From: Herbaspirillum sp. alder98
Lineage (GTDB): Bacteria; Pseudomonadota; Gammaproteobacteria; Burkholderiales; Burkholderiaceae_D
NCBI RefSeq assembly: GCF_020179755.1
Contig: NZ_JAIUCY010000003.1
Location: forward strand, 496,001-560,000
DNA: 64,000 nucleotides
Direction: 5' to 3'
A model generated the notes under the pieces. The model did no database searches. It saw only the letters and a program-made list of their open reading frames with translations, and was not told where the DNA came from. The stretch's first letter is position 1. Each line of letters starts with the position of its first letter. Both the position numbers and the translations under genes were made by a program. Of this stretch, positions 15,780-25,275 are shown in pieces.

Positions 15780-17450
15780 TCAGGCGGCGCCGGAAATCTT
15801 CGACAGGTCGACCTCATCGATCTGGCTGGCATGCATGAACTGCTCCGCATAGCGCTGGTAGACCTTGTTACGGATGAAGACGTCGAAGATATCGGGATCG
15901 ATATGGTTACGCGCGCGGAAACCGGAAAGAATATCGATCGCCTCGTTGAGCGTATTGCCGCGCTTGTAGGGGCGGTCGGCTGCCGTGACCGCCTCGAAGA
16001 TATCGGCCACCGCCATGATGCGCGCCGGCACCGACATCTGGTCGCGGGTGAGTCCGCGTGGATACCCCTTGCCATCGACCCGCTCGTGGTGGCCGCCGGC
16101 ATATTCGGTGACATTGCGCAATTGCTTGGGCCAGGGCAAGGACTCCAGCATCTTGATCGTCACCACGATGTGGTTGTTGATGATCTGGCGCTCGGCATCG
16201 TTGAGGGTGCCGGCGCGGATGCGCAGGTTGCCGGCCTCTTCCTCGTCCAGCAGGGGACGCAACTGTCCGTCCGGACCGCGCCAGTGGCGCGCGGCGATAT
16301 CGAGCACGCGTTGCTGGTCTTCCGCGCGCATGCCTTCGGTACCGAAATTGCTATGCCGCAAGAAGGCGCGTTCATCGTCGAGCTGGGCGAATTCGGCCTG
16401 CAGGCGGGCGTCGAGTTCGGCGCTATGGGCCGGGGTCAACGCCGCGCCCAGCGCCAGTTTTTCGTGCAGCACGCGAATCTCGGCATCGCGCTTGATGACT
16501 TCGAAGCGGGTATCGACCAGGTGGATGCGATCGAAGATGGTTTCCATCTTGGTCGCTTTTTCGACGATGTGGGTCGGCGTGCCGATCTTGCCGCAATCGT
16601 GCAGCAGGCCCGCCACCCACAGCTCGCGGCGGTCGGCGTCGGTCATCCGGAAATCGGCCAGCGGGCCATCGGTGGTGTCGTGCACCGCCTCGGCGATCAT
16701 CATGGCCAGTTCCGGCACATGTTCGCAATGGCGACCGGTGTGCGGCGATTTTTCGCCGATGCCGACGTTGATCAACTTGATCAGGCCTTCGAACAGGCTT
16801 TCCAGGCGCTGGATCAGTTGCTGGTTGGCCATGGCGATGGCCGCCTGCGAGGCCAGCGCCTCGATGAAATGCTGGTCGGTCTCCGAAAACGGCACCGGCT
16901 CGCCGGTAACGGGATCGATGGCATTGACCAGTTGCAACACGCCAACCAGTTCGCCCTCGTGGTCCTGCATCGGCACGGTCAGGAAAGACTTGGAGTGGTA
17001 ACCGTACTTTTCGTCGAACAGGCGCATGCCGTTGAAGTTGAAGTCGGTAGCCTGGTAGACGTCCGGGACGTTGACCGACTTGCGGGTATTGGCCGCATAG
17101 GCCGCCACCGCCGACAGATTGGGCTGACCGTCGGGCAGGGTCAATGCGATGTTGGGGATCGAGATCGGCTGGGCGCTGGTGCCGCCCTGGTGCATGCCCA
17201 GGGTGTCGTTGAGCGAGATGTAGAACATCAGGCTGTTGTCGCTATCGTCAATACGATACAGCGTGCCGCCGTCGGCCCGGGTGATGTCCTTGGCCGTCAG
17301 CAGGATGCGCTCGAGCAGGCGCGGGATATCGCGGCTGTTGCCGAGCGCCCGGCTCAGCTCGGTGAGCTGGTCCAGCCTGTAAGAAATGTCACGCTGCTTG
17401 TCCATGGCGTCGGCCGGCACAGTAGTGGATGAAAAGTCGGGTGCGTTCAT
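15780..17450 (-). CDS. GAF-HD-GYP cyclic-di-GMP phosphodiesterase
   Basis: 556 residues. A GAF sensor (about 35-195) is followed by an HD-GYP domain that hydrolyses c-di-GMP. Metal ligands are visible at HTGRHCEHV, LLHDCGKIG (His284-Asp285) and GGHHERVDGKGYPRGL (His454-His455, then the GYP loop). The spacing between HD and GYP is about 170 residues instead of roughly 60. The extra part (about 300-400) is helical and charged, so this is an HD-GYP with an insertion. The start at 17450 has only a weak ribosome site; a Met at residue 16 is an alternative. The gene diverges from a cyclic-nucleotide phosphodiesterase. Confidence 0.9.
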   Translation of the reverse strand: MNAPDFSSTTVPADAMDKQRDISYRLDQLTELSRALGNSRDIPRLLERILLTAKDITRADGGTLYRIDDSDNSLMFYISLNDTLGMHQGGTSAQPISIPNIALTLPDGQPNLSAVAAYAANTRKSVNVPDVYQATDFNFNGMRLFDEKYGYHSKSFLTVPMQDHEGELVGVLQLVNAIDPVTGEPVPFSETDQHFIEALASQAAIAMANQQLIQRLESLFEGLIKLINVGIGEKSPHTGRHCEHVPELAMMIAEAVHDTTDGPLADFRMTDADRRELWVAGLLHDCGKIGTPTHIVEKATKMETIFDRIHLVDTRFEVIKRDAEIRVLHEKLALGAALTPAHSAELDARLQAEFAQLDDERAFLRHSNFGTEGMRAEDQQRVLDIAARHWRGPDGQLRPLLDEEEAGNLRIRAGTLNDAERQIINNHIVVTIKMLESLPWPKQLRNVTEYAGGHHERVDGKGYPRGLTRDQMSVPARIMAVADIFEAVTAADRPYKRGNTLNEAIDILSGFRARNHIDPDIFDVFIRNKVYQRYAEQFMHASQIDEVDLSKISGAA

Positions 17451-17833
17451 GTTGCCAATCGGTTATGGACCCGTTCAGTGCGCCCTCGCGGCGCTTTCTG
17501 ACGTTTTCGAAGATGCTCTGACGGCATCTTGCGGATTGTAAGGCCGCGCCGATGCCGGGCTTACCGCGAGCTTGAGGCCAAATCGCCTGCAATTCTGCGG
17601 CTAGTCCTTACAACTTGATGACATGCTTTGTACAGGGACAGCACAGGCAGCAACACAAGCGCTTTACGGGGGGTTCTTTTCGTTGATTTAGAAGCCTGAA
17701 TAACTTAACATCGAACATTGTTGCAAGATTTGCCATATTTTTCGCAAATCCAGTCTGGGAGGGGGTTTCCGGCCTGCAACGACAGCTAGTGCAAGTAGCT
17801 TGCGCGGCTTAAAACACTAACGATGGCTTTGAC
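17451..17833. other. Divergent intergenic region between two phosphodiesterase genes
   Basis: 383 bases with no supported gene. The part next to the right-hand gene (about 17680-17760) is AT-rich and likely holds its promoter; it includes TTGC and GCAA arms around an A/T core near 17722-17754. A six-codon frame (17823-17843) overlaps the start of the cyclic-nucleotide phosphodiesterase out of frame. No terminator, RNA gene or repeat was seen. Confidence 0.4.
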
Positions 17834-18607
17834 ATGCGTGTAGAAATTCTCGGTTGCAGCGGTGGTATCGGCGGAAACGGCATGCGTACTACCTCGCTGC
17901 TGGTCGACGACGACATCCTGATCGACGCCGGCACCGGCGTCGGCGACCTGCCACTGGAGCGCCTGGCCAGGATCGACCACGTCTTCATCACCCACGCGCA
18001 CCTGGACCATATTGCCTGCCTGCCACTGATGGTCGACAGCGTGGGCGACATGCGCAGCACCCCGATCACCATGCACGCCACGGCCGCCACGCTGGAGATC
18101 ATCCGCCGTCACATCTTCAACTGGCACATCTGGCCCGACTTCAGCCAGATCCCTACGCCGGATGCACCGTTTCTGCGTTTCGCCACGGTCGAACTGGGCC
18201 AGCCGGTCACCGTCGGCGACCGCAACATCACGCCGCTGCCGGCGTTGCACACGGTGCCTGCCGTCGGTTACCACCTGCACAACCTGGATAGCGGCGCCTC
18301 GCTCGCCTTCAGCGGCGATACTACCGTGTGCGACCCGCTGTGGGAAGCCGTCAATTCCATCGCCGACCTGCGCTACCTGATCATCGAAGCCGCCTTCGCC
18401 GATTGCGAGCGCGAGCTGGCGTTGCTGTCGAAGCACCTGTGCCCCGGCCTGCTGCATGCCGAACTGGAAAAACTGCGCAGCCATCCCGAAGTGCTGGTCA
18501 CGCATGCCAAACCCAGCCAGGTGGCGCAGATCACGCAAGAGATCGCCGACGGCCGCGGCAGTCATCAGCCGCGCATGCTCGCGCCCGGCACCGTCTTGCA
18601 ATTCTGA
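17834..18607 (+). CDS. Class II cyclic-nucleotide phosphodiesterase (metallo-beta-lactamase fold)
   Basis: 257 residues. The metal-binding signature HAHLDH (His54, His56, Asp58, His59) and downstream ligands (LPALHTVPAVGYHL, LAFSGDTT, LVTHAKPSQ) fit PF02112-type 3',5'-cAMP/cGMP phosphodiesterases. The region after the HAHLDH block (NWHIWPDFSQIPTPDAPFLRF) is typical of that family rather than of glyoxalase II. No signal peptide is seen, so it acts in the cytosol. Two genes further right is a CHASE2 nucleotide cyclase, so this enzyme could destroy its product. The nearest ribosome-like sequence is weak. Confidence 0.85.
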   Translation: MRVEILGCSGGIGGNGMRTTSLLVDDDILIDAGTGVGDLPLERLARIDHVFITHAHLDHIACLPLMVDSVGDMRSTPITMHATAATLEIIRRHIFNWHIWPDFSQIPTPDAPFLRFATVELGQPVTVGDRNITPLPALHTVPAVGYHLHNLDSGASLAFSGDTTVCDPLWEAVNSIADLRYLIIEAAFADCERELALLSKHLCPGLLHAELEKLRSHPEVLVTHAKPSQVAQITQEIADGRGSHQPRMLAPGTVLQF

Positions 18608-18628
18608 CGCCCCGCCTTGCGGGGCGTC
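18606..18628. terminator. Bidirectional hairpin between convergent genes
   Basis: GACGCCCC and GGGGCGTC enclose a 7-base loop just after the phosphodiesterase stop and before the FecR-gene stop. There is no clear T-run on either side, so it is a weak terminator or mRNA end stabiliser. Confidence 0.55.
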
Positions 18629-18635
18629 GTCTACC

Positions 18636-19442
18636 TTACTGAACCACGCACTCCGGCGCGCCCTTGGTCGCACCCACGGCCTTGTTGCCGTTATTGCTGT
18701 TCTGGCTGATGGTGGGCGGCATCACGAACTGCAAGCCACTGGCGGGCGGCACGATGACAGGTGGCTGGTTCGGGCCCGGCACGAAACCGAACTGCCCGGC
18801 GTTGAACAGTTGCTGGCCACCGCCGTTGGCGACCAGCACGGCGCCGGTGGCGACGTCGATGTACAGCCCCGGTGCCGGCGGTGCGCCGGTCGGGGTTGGA
18901 ATACCGCCGCAGTCGGCCTGGCAGAAGATCGCGCCGAAATTGGTGCCGCGAATGCCGATGGTGGCGGTTGGCGTATTGAAGTTCACGGCTTCGTGATTAC
19001 GCTTGCCGACCAGCCCGGTCACTGCCCGCAAGCCGCCCTTGACCAGGCCGATGGCGACCGAGTCATTCTCGGGCTTCTTTTCGTCATAGACATACTTGTC
19101 CACCGACACTTCGCTACCCGGACGCAACACGATCTCGGCATTGTCGACAAACTTCACGCGGGTATAGGTTTCGCGCTCGGTGATGAGGGTATCGCCCTGC
19201 AGGATGGCCGACTTCAGGCCCAGCACCTTGCGTGTGCCATCGGCGTGACGCACGGTGAGCACGCCCGACAGGTGGGTGACCTGGCCGACCACCTGTTGCG
19301 CCTGCGCTGCCAGGCTGGTGCCCAGCAGCGCCAGGGCCAGCGTCCACAACAGGAACTGGCGGGCAAAAAGGCTGCTGCGGTTTTCTCTAAATGAATTCAT
19401 TGCCTGCCCGGTGATGCGATTGGTGATGATGGTGTTGAGCAT
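18636..19442 (-). CDS. Exported FecR-domain protein, third gene of TPS operon
   Basis: About 268 residues from ATG 19442, chosen because TGAGG lies 6 bases before it and contains the stop of the upstream adhesin gene. A later Met (19400) would also leave a signal peptide (LLWTLALALLGTSLAAQAQ). A FecR domain follows (about 45-165: VTHLSGVLTVRHADG, LQGDTLITERETYTRVKFVDNAEIVLRPGSEVSVDKY, then TATIGIRGTNF). A Pro/Gly-rich tail has a Cys near the end. It lacks the cytoplasmic anti-sigma part of true FecR, so it is an exported structural or binding protein rather than a sigma regulator. Coupling to tpsA suggests it works with the secreted adhesin. Confidence 0.82.
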   Translation of the reverse strand: MLNTIITNRITGQAMNSFRENRSSLFARQFLLWTLALALLGTSLAAQAQQVVGQVTHLSGVLTVRHADGTRKVLGLKSAILQGDTLITERETYTRVKFVDNAEIVLRPGSEVSVDKYVYDEKKPENDSVAIGLVKGGLRAVTGLVGKRNHEAVNFNTPTATIGIRGTNFGAIFCQADCGGIPTPTGAPPAPGLYIDVATGAVLVANGGGQQLFNAGQFGFVPGPNQPPVIVPPASGLQFVMPPTISQNSNNGNKAVGATKGAPECVVQ

Positions 19443-19450
19443 GGCTGGCC

Positions 19451-22400
19451 TCAGGTGCACATCGGCAGTTTCTTTGGGCTCTTGCCGTCACCCGCTTCGC
19501 CGAAACTACCGCTGCCGCTGCTTTGCGAACTGCCGCCGCTTTGCTGGACATCGCTAATGCTTTTCGAACCGCTGCCGAGTTGCGTGATGTTGACCGTGCT
19601 CTGCAGGTTCTGTGCTTGCTGGCTCTGTGCTTGCTGGCTCTGTGCTTGCTGGCTCTGGGCCTGCTGGCTCTGGACTTGCTGGCTCTGGGCTTGCGTCGTC
19701 ACATTGGTGTTGCTGCCAGAATTCGTGGTCGTAGCTGGTGCCGGATTCGGAATCACCGCCGCGTTACCGAGTTGCGTGTACGACACGCCGGCACCATAGG
19801 ACACCGAACCGGTTGGCGCCGATGGCGTATAGGCGCCAGTCGCCACCACATTGGCATTGACGGTCAGGTTATTGCCGGCGGTCAGGTTGATGTTGGCACC
19901 CGACAGCACCCCATTGGTAATCAGGTTACTGGTCGGATCGTTGGCCGCGCCGGCGGTCAGGCCGATGTTGCCGCCCGCGCTCACGCCGCCCGAACCGATG
20001 GTCAGCGGGCTATGCGTGGCCACGGATACATTACCGTTGACGGTCTTGATCTGACCGGTGGTATTGATGCCCAGCATGGCCAGCTTGGTAGCTGCCGTAT
20101 TGGTATTGGCGGTCGGCAAAGCGCCCAGGAAATCGGCATTGCTGCCAATCGCTGCGGTCTGCAGGGCGCCCGTGTTATCGATAGTGATATTGCCGGTGGC
20201 AGTGCTGACGCCATTGAGAATCACGGCACTGGTGTCGCTGCTGTTGAGGCTATTGACCAGCTTGATGTCGCCGGTGCCGCTGTTATTGGCCGCGAATGCC
20301 GCGATCTGGTTACCTTCCACGCCCGCCAGGTTGATGCCAGTGACGGCCTTTGCGATCAATTGCGTCTTGACGTGCAGCGAGGTGCCGCTGTTCTGGCTGA
20401 TACTGCCGCTCTGCGAGTCGATCACCAGGTTGTTGGCCGTGATGTTACCCACATACAAGGTGCCGCAACTGTTGCTGCTCAAGGCGGCATCGGCCAGGGT
20501 CATGGTGCCGCCGCTCTGCGAGAACGACTCCGACACGTTCAGGCGCGAACCGGCCGCGCCGTTGACGGTTGCCGCACCCGACAGCGACAGGCCATTCAGG
20601 CGCACGCTGCCATTGAGTTGCATGGTGGCGTTGCTGATGTCGATATCCATGGTGGAGCTGACATTACCCAGCACCAGGGTCGGGCCGCTCGGCGTCGTCA
20701 CGGCTAAGCTATTGAAACCTTCTCCGCCCCCACCTTCGTCACTACCCGTCAGCCTGATCGATCCGCTGCCGCTGGTATTGGCGTTGAGCGTCAGGTTTGA
20801 TGCATTCTGCATGTTCACGCTGCCGTCGATCACGGCCGTGCCGTTGGCAGTGAGATTGCCGCCGGTCAGGCGAACGGAGCCAGATCCGGTGATGTTAGTG
20901 GTACCACTGAACGTCGTATTGCCGCCGCTGATCTCAAGCTTGCCGGAATCGATCAGGGTACTGCCTGACACACTCAGGCTGCCATCATTGACGACCACGC
21001 CACCACGGCTTTCGATGGATCCCGCCTGCACCACCAGCTTGTTCAATCTGGTCGTGGCCTGATCGCTATTGAGAACCAGGATACCGCTATCGACTAATTT
21101 CAGGCCACCGCTATTGGTCATGTTGAGCGTATGCGCATAACCACTATTGTTGGCGCCAGCACCCCCGCCCTCGCTGGCATAGCCCGACGTGGCAGCCACC
21201 ACCACATAGCCGCCATCGGCCACCAATGTACCGCTGCCGGTAACGTTGGTAGTGCCGCTGCTCTGGTCGGCGCCGCCGAATCCGATATTGGCGCCGTCGT
21301 GATTGGTCAAATTGCCGTTGAGAGTGATGTTGGTCACGCCGCCAGTAGTCAGCGTACCGTTGTAGTTGTTCTCGAAAGCGGTACTGACCGTGAAATTGGT
21401 ATCACGCAATGTGAGGCGGCCCTGGTTGTCAACATTACCCACGGTTGCATTGCTCACGCCGCTCAGCGTTACGTTGCCTATATTGCTCAGGGTCCCGATC
21501 TGAACCAAGCTCGCGTTGATGGCCGTCACGCTGGCCCCGCTCAAGGTGCTGAGGCTGGTAGCAACCAGTGAAGCGCCGCTGCCCAACGTCAGGTTGGCAT
21601 CGGTAGACATGTCGATAGAGCCAACCTTCAGGCTGCCACTGCCGACATCCAGAGTGGCATTGTTGGTCAGGTTGAGCGTGCCGTTGGCGTTGCCTGTCGC
21701 ACCATTGCTGATGAGCACGTCGCCGCCTGTGCGTATGGTGGCAAACGGACCGACCTTCACCTCGAACTTGCCGGCATTCCTGTCGCGATAGTTGGTGGTC
21801 AGCACCAGCCCCATCGGCAGCGTGACGTTGCTGGTGATGTTGGCATTGATGTTGATGTTGGCATCGGCCTTCAAGGTCAGTGTCGTGCCATAGCCGAAGT
21901 TATTGGTGATGTCCGCATTGACCGTGATATTGCCGCCGGTGCCGGTATCGCCACCAGTGGCCAGCACCACGCTCTGGTTGGCATTGAGCATCTGGTTGAT
22001 GGTGCCATTGCTGATGCGCGAGGTCTCGCCAATGGACGTGATGACATTGCCGGCGTTGGCGATGTCGTCGGCGATGTTGTTGGTCGACACCACTTCGAGG
22101 TTATACGGATCGATGTACCAGGTGCCGCCCGAACCCACGGTAGGCGCCTTCACCACGTCCAGCTGCTTCAGGCCCGAGGTCTCGACGAAACCGCCATGCC
22201 CGGCCGCGCCGGTGGCCGAGACATTACCGTCGATATAGGCTGCGCCATCCGAATACAGCGTGACGTTACCGCCCACCGTGCCGTCGGCCGTGATACTGGA
22301 TGTAGCCGCCGTGGTCAGTTTCTGCGAGGCGCGCAGGAAGATGCGACCACCTTCCTTGACCACGCTCGATGCGCTGATGACGCCGCTGTTGTTGATCAGG

Positions 22401-23278
22401 CCCGCCGCCACGCCGATGCGACCGGCGTCGGCGGTAATGGTGCCCAGGTTGGTTACGCTGCCGGCGCCGCCGGTGACCTTGACCGTCACCCCAGGGGTGG
22501 CAGTGTCGGCCAGGGTCACGGTGTCGCCGGCGCCCAGGATCACTTCGCCGCCTGCGCTCTTGATGACGCCGCTGTTGCTCACGCTGCTGCCGACCAGGTA
22601 GACGCTGCCGCCAGTGGCCGACTGGATGGTGCCCTGGTTATCGACCGCGCCAGCGGTGCCCTGCTTGACGAAATTGAACTTGCCCGCCAGGAAGTCGCTG
22701 TCGCTGATGTTGAGCGTGGTGCCGACGAAGCGGCCGACGTCGACCATGCCGCCCGGCCCGATCACCAGGCCGTTCGGGTTGTACAGCACCACCGTGCCGG
22801 GCGCGGTCAGCTTGCCGTAGATCTGCGAGATGTCGCCGCCGGTCACCCGCGCCAGCAGCGCTGCCAGCGAACTGGGCTGGTTGACGTTGACGGTGGCGTC
22901 CGAGCCGATCGAGAACGAGACGAAGTTGGCAATCGCCTGCGGCGAGAGCTGGTTGATGTTGAGCGTGTTGCCGTTCTGGGTAAAGGTGATGCTGCCATTG
23001 ACCACGCTCCAGCCGGTAGGCAGCGTGCCCGCCGCCGGCGCGGCCGCCAGGGCCGGCATCTGCCAGGCGCCGCAGACGGCGGCGGCCGCAATCGACACCT
23101 TCAGCGTCGGCGCCAGCACCCGCTTCCATGAACGCTGCAACAGGCCCGACAACAAGCTGGGCAAGCGCAGGCGCGGACGCCAGGTGAGCGTCAGGCGACG
23201 GCGCCCCACGCGCATCAGGATCGAGGGTGGCATCAGTTCGATGGCGGGCTTGGCGGAATTTCTTGTTGTCTGTGTCAT
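19451..23278 (-). CDS. TpsA exoprotein with filamentous-haemagglutinin N-terminal domain
   Basis: 1275 residues. An unusually long basic signal region (about 80 residues, ending PALAAAP) precedes the TPS secretion domain (about 85-330). That domain begins WSVVNGSITFTQNGNTLNIN and includes the hallmark NPNG (167-170) in VVLYNPNGLVIGPGG. The rest is a beta-helix of Asn/Gly/Thr/Ser-rich repeats. Near the C-terminus comes a QAQSQ tandem stretch, and the chain ends KSPKKLPMCT with a penultimate Cys. It should be secreted by the TpsB encoded one base upstream and act as a surface adhesin or matrix protein. No toxin module is visible at the C-terminus. Confidence 0.9.
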   Translation of the reverse strand: MTQTTRNSAKPAIELMPPSILMRVGRRRLTLTWRPRLRLPSLLSGLLQRSWKRVLAPTLKVSIAAAAVCGAWQMPALAAAPAAGTLPTGWSVVNGSITFTQNGNTLNINQLSPQAIANFVSFSIGSDATVNVNQPSSLAALLARVTGGDISQIYGKLTAPGTVVLYNPNGLVIGPGGMVDVGRFVGTTLNISDSDFLAGKFNFVKQGTAGAVDNQGTIQSATGGSVYLVGSSVSNSGVIKSAGGEVILGAGDTVTLADTATPGVTVKVTGGAGSVTNLGTITADAGRIGVAAGLINNSGVISASSVVKEGGRIFLRASQKLTTAATSSITADGTVGGNVTLYSDGAAYIDGNVSATGAAGHGGFVETSGLKQLDVVKAPTVGSGGTWYIDPYNLEVVSTNNIADDIANAGNVITSIGETSRISNGTINQMLNANQSVVLATGGDTGTGGNITVNADITNNFGYGTTLTLKADANININANITSNVTLPMGLVLTTNYRDRNAGKFEVKVGPFATIRTGGDVLISNGATGNANGTLNLTNNATLDVGSGSLKVGSIDMSTDANLTLGSGASLVATSLSTLSGASVTAINASLVQIGTLSNIGNVTLSGVSNATVGNVDNQGRLTLRDTNFTVSTAFENNYNGTLTTGGVTNITLNGNLTNHDGANIGFGGADQSSGTTNVTGSGTLVADGGYVVVAATSGYASEGGGAGANNSGYAHTLNMTNSGGLKLVDSGILVLNSDQATTRLNKLVVQAGSIESRGGVVVNDGSLSVSGSTLIDSGKLEISGGNTTFSGTTNITGSGSVRLTGGNLTANGTAVIDGSVNMQNASNLTLNANTSGSGSIRLTGSDEGGGGEGFNSLAVTTPSGPTLVLGNVSSTMDIDISNATMQLNGSVRLNGLSLSGAATVNGAAGSRLNVSESFSQSGGTMTLADAALSSNSCGTLYVGNITANNLVIDSQSGSISQNSGTSLHVKTQLIAKAVTGINLAGVEGNQIAAFAANNSGTGDIKLVNSLNSSDTSAVILNGVSTATGNITIDNTGALQTAAIGSNADFLGALPTANTNTAATKLAMLGINTTGQIKTVNGNVSVATHSPLTIGSGGVSAGGNIGLTAGAANDPTSNLITNGVLSGANINLTAGNNLTVNANVVATGAYTPSAPTGSVSYGAGVSYTQLGNAAVIPNPAPATTTNSGSNTNVTTQAQSQQVQSQQAQSQQAQSQQAQSQQAQNLQSTVNITQLGSGSKSISDVQQSGGSSQSSGSGSFGEAGDGKSPKKLPMCT
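19611..19695. repeat. 15-bp tandem repeat coding for QAQSQ in TpsA
   Basis: The unit TGTGCTTGCTGGCTC (plus-strand reading) occurs three times exactly at 19611-19655, then twice with changes (19656-19685) and once in part. It encodes a Gln/Ala/Ser linker near the adhesin C-terminus. Copy number could vary by slippage without breaking the frame. Confidence 0.85.
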
Positions 23279-23279
23279 G

Positions 23280-24941
23280 TCAGAACCCCAGGACAGCGCT
23301 CAGGTGGGCATTCAGGTCGCCGCGCTTTTCCAGCGCGGCGCCACCGTTCAATTGGACCCGCGCCACATCGAGGCGCAGGTTGAAGTCGCGGCCCAGCGCA
23401 TAGCGCGCGCCGAAGCCGATGCTGGCCACGCTGAGCGTGGAACTGATCGCGCTGCCTTCGGTGTTGTTGTTGAAGCCGCGCCCGGCATCGATGAAGCCCA
23501 GCAGGCGCAGGCTGCCCTTGACCTCGCTCTTGGCCAGCAGGTCCGGGGTATAGATTTCGCTGTTGATGAATATGCCGCTGTCGGCCGACACCGCGCGCTC
23601 GGTGAAGCCGCGCACCGCCGACGCCCCGACCAGGCCGAACTGCTCGACCGGCACCAGCGCATTGGGCGACACCTGCACGGTGCTGGCCAGGCGCATTTGC
23701 CAGTCATTGCCGAATCCCTTGAACAGCGACGCGCCACCCCGCACGATGACGAAATGGTCGGCCGCACGGCGGCCGCTGGCAAACGCCGAGTAACGGTCGG
23801 TGATACCGGTGGTGGCACCGGTGCGCGCCGTGCCGGTAGCAATGTTGCGGGCGATACCGAGGTTGTAGTCGAGAACCTGGCCGATGCTCTGCTTCTGGGC
23901 GCTGTAGGTCACCGACAGTGGCAGCGTGGAATAAGGCGCGCAGCTTTCGATGCCGGCGTTGATGCCCAGCAGCGAGCAGGTCGAATCGACCTTCTTGTAG
24001 TCGGCGCCAAACACCAGCTTGCTGGTCAGCTCGCCCTGGCGCGCAAAAAAGTGATTCCAGCGCATCGCGTAGACGTTACCCTTACCCGTGATCGACAGCA
24101 CCGAACCCAGCGTGGGCGACTGGCCCGACGTGACGTTGGACTTGCCGTAGATGAAATCGATGCTGTCGCCCATGCCGTAGACCGGCACCCGGTAACCGAG
24201 CGAATAGAGGTCGACCTTGGAACCGGAGGGGCTGTCGGGCGAGGTGGTGTAGGCCACCGTGCCCACATGGTCGCGGTCGAACAGGTTCGAGTGCTGCAGC
24301 GCCACGCCGGTGCGGAAGTGGCCGGTGTCGGCGGTGCCGCTGTTGTCGACGGTGAGCATCACCCGCAGCGGGTGGTAGTCGGTGACGTTGACGGTGGCGT
24401 CGATCTTGCCATCGGCCTCGGCGGCGGCCAGGTTGACGTTGACCTGCTTGGCCGGGTTGTCGTTGGCCAGTTGCACCGACTCCGAGATGCGCCGCAGATT
24501 GGGGGTCGTCCCCTCTTGCAGGGCCGGAATGCTGGCGCGGATGTTGGCTTCGCTGAAATGCTTGTTGTCAGCCACGGTGACGCGACCGATCACGGACTCG
24601 ACCACGTCGATGCGCACCACGCCAGCGCTCAGTTCCTGCTCGGGCACGAACACCTGGACGGCGCTGTAACCGGCGGCGCGATAAGCGCCTTCGAGCGCTT
24701 CGAGCGCCTTCTGCACGTCGCCATAGACGCGACCGGCGCCAGTGAAGGGACTGACTGCATGATCGACTTCGGCGGGCTTGAGCAGGGTGTTGCCCTGGAC
24801 CTCGAAGCGCTTGATCTCGAATCGCTCATCGGCCATGGCGACCGGTTCCTGGCTGGCCGCGGCCGGCGCCTGTGCGAACGCGCCCAGCGCGGCCGTCGCC
24901 AGCGCCATCCCCATGACGGTGTGTTGAAAGCTCTGTTTCAT
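23280..24941 (-). CDS. TpsB outer-membrane transporter (ShlB/FhaC/HecB family)
   Basis: 553 residues from ATG 24941, which begins a good signal peptide (MKQSFQHTVMGMALATAALG, then AFAQA). The open frame upstream is not protein-like. POTRA domains (about 40-200: FEIKRFEVQGNTLLKPAEVD, GYSAVQVFVPEQELSAGVVRIDVVE) are followed by a 16-strand barrel. The conserved L6-loop motif appears as GASAVRGFTER, and the chain ends in an aromatic residue (LNAHLSAVLGF). It threads the TpsA exoprotein across the outer membrane. The stop codon is separated from the tpsA ATG by one base, so the two are translationally coupled. Confidence 0.92.
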   Translation of the reverse strand: MKQSFQHTVMGMALATAALGAFAQAPAAASQEPVAMADERFEIKRFEVQGNTLLKPAEVDHAVSPFTGAGRVYGDVQKALEALEGAYRAAGYSAVQVFVPEQELSAGVVRIDVVESVIGRVTVADNKHFSEANIRASIPALQEGTTPNLRRISESVQLANDNPAKQVNVNLAAAEADGKIDATVNVTDYHPLRVMLTVDNSGTADTGHFRTGVALQHSNLFDRDHVGTVAYTTSPDSPSGSKVDLYSLGYRVPVYGMGDSIDFIYGKSNVTSGQSPTLGSVLSITGKGNVYAMRWNHFFARQGELTSKLVFGADYKKVDSTCSLLGINAGIESCAPYSTLPLSVTYSAQKQSIGQVLDYNLGIARNIATGTARTGATTGITDRYSAFASGRRAADHFVIVRGGASLFKGFGNDWQMRLASTVQVSPNALVPVEQFGLVGASAVRGFTERAVSADSGIFINSEIYTPDLLAKSEVKGSLRLLGFIDAGRGFNNNTEGSAISSTLSVASIGFGARYALGRDFNLRLDVARVQLNGGAALEKRGDLNAHLSAVLGF

Positions 24942-25275
24942 CCCTGTGCGAACGCCCGTGTTCGGGTCACTCGCCTCCCTGTTTCTTGTCTTTTCGGATG
25001 CGCCGCCCTGACGACGCCCGTATTTTTGCCGTGGCTTAGCAAGCGTCTTTCGTTGATGCTCAATCGGCCACGGCCGCGCGCGCCCGAAGACGCCGCGGCC
25101 AATGCCATCATTTGAAGATCGAAGAAATTCCCCTGCCGTGAGAATCAAGAAATGCCGCGCTTTTGTTGCAGCGTTTTTGCCTTCCTTGACGCCTGTAAAG
25201 TATAGATATTCGCCTCGCGGGCGTCGACACAAATCGCGCAAAAACCCCGCCCGCGCTGGCCTGCAGGCAGTTTTC

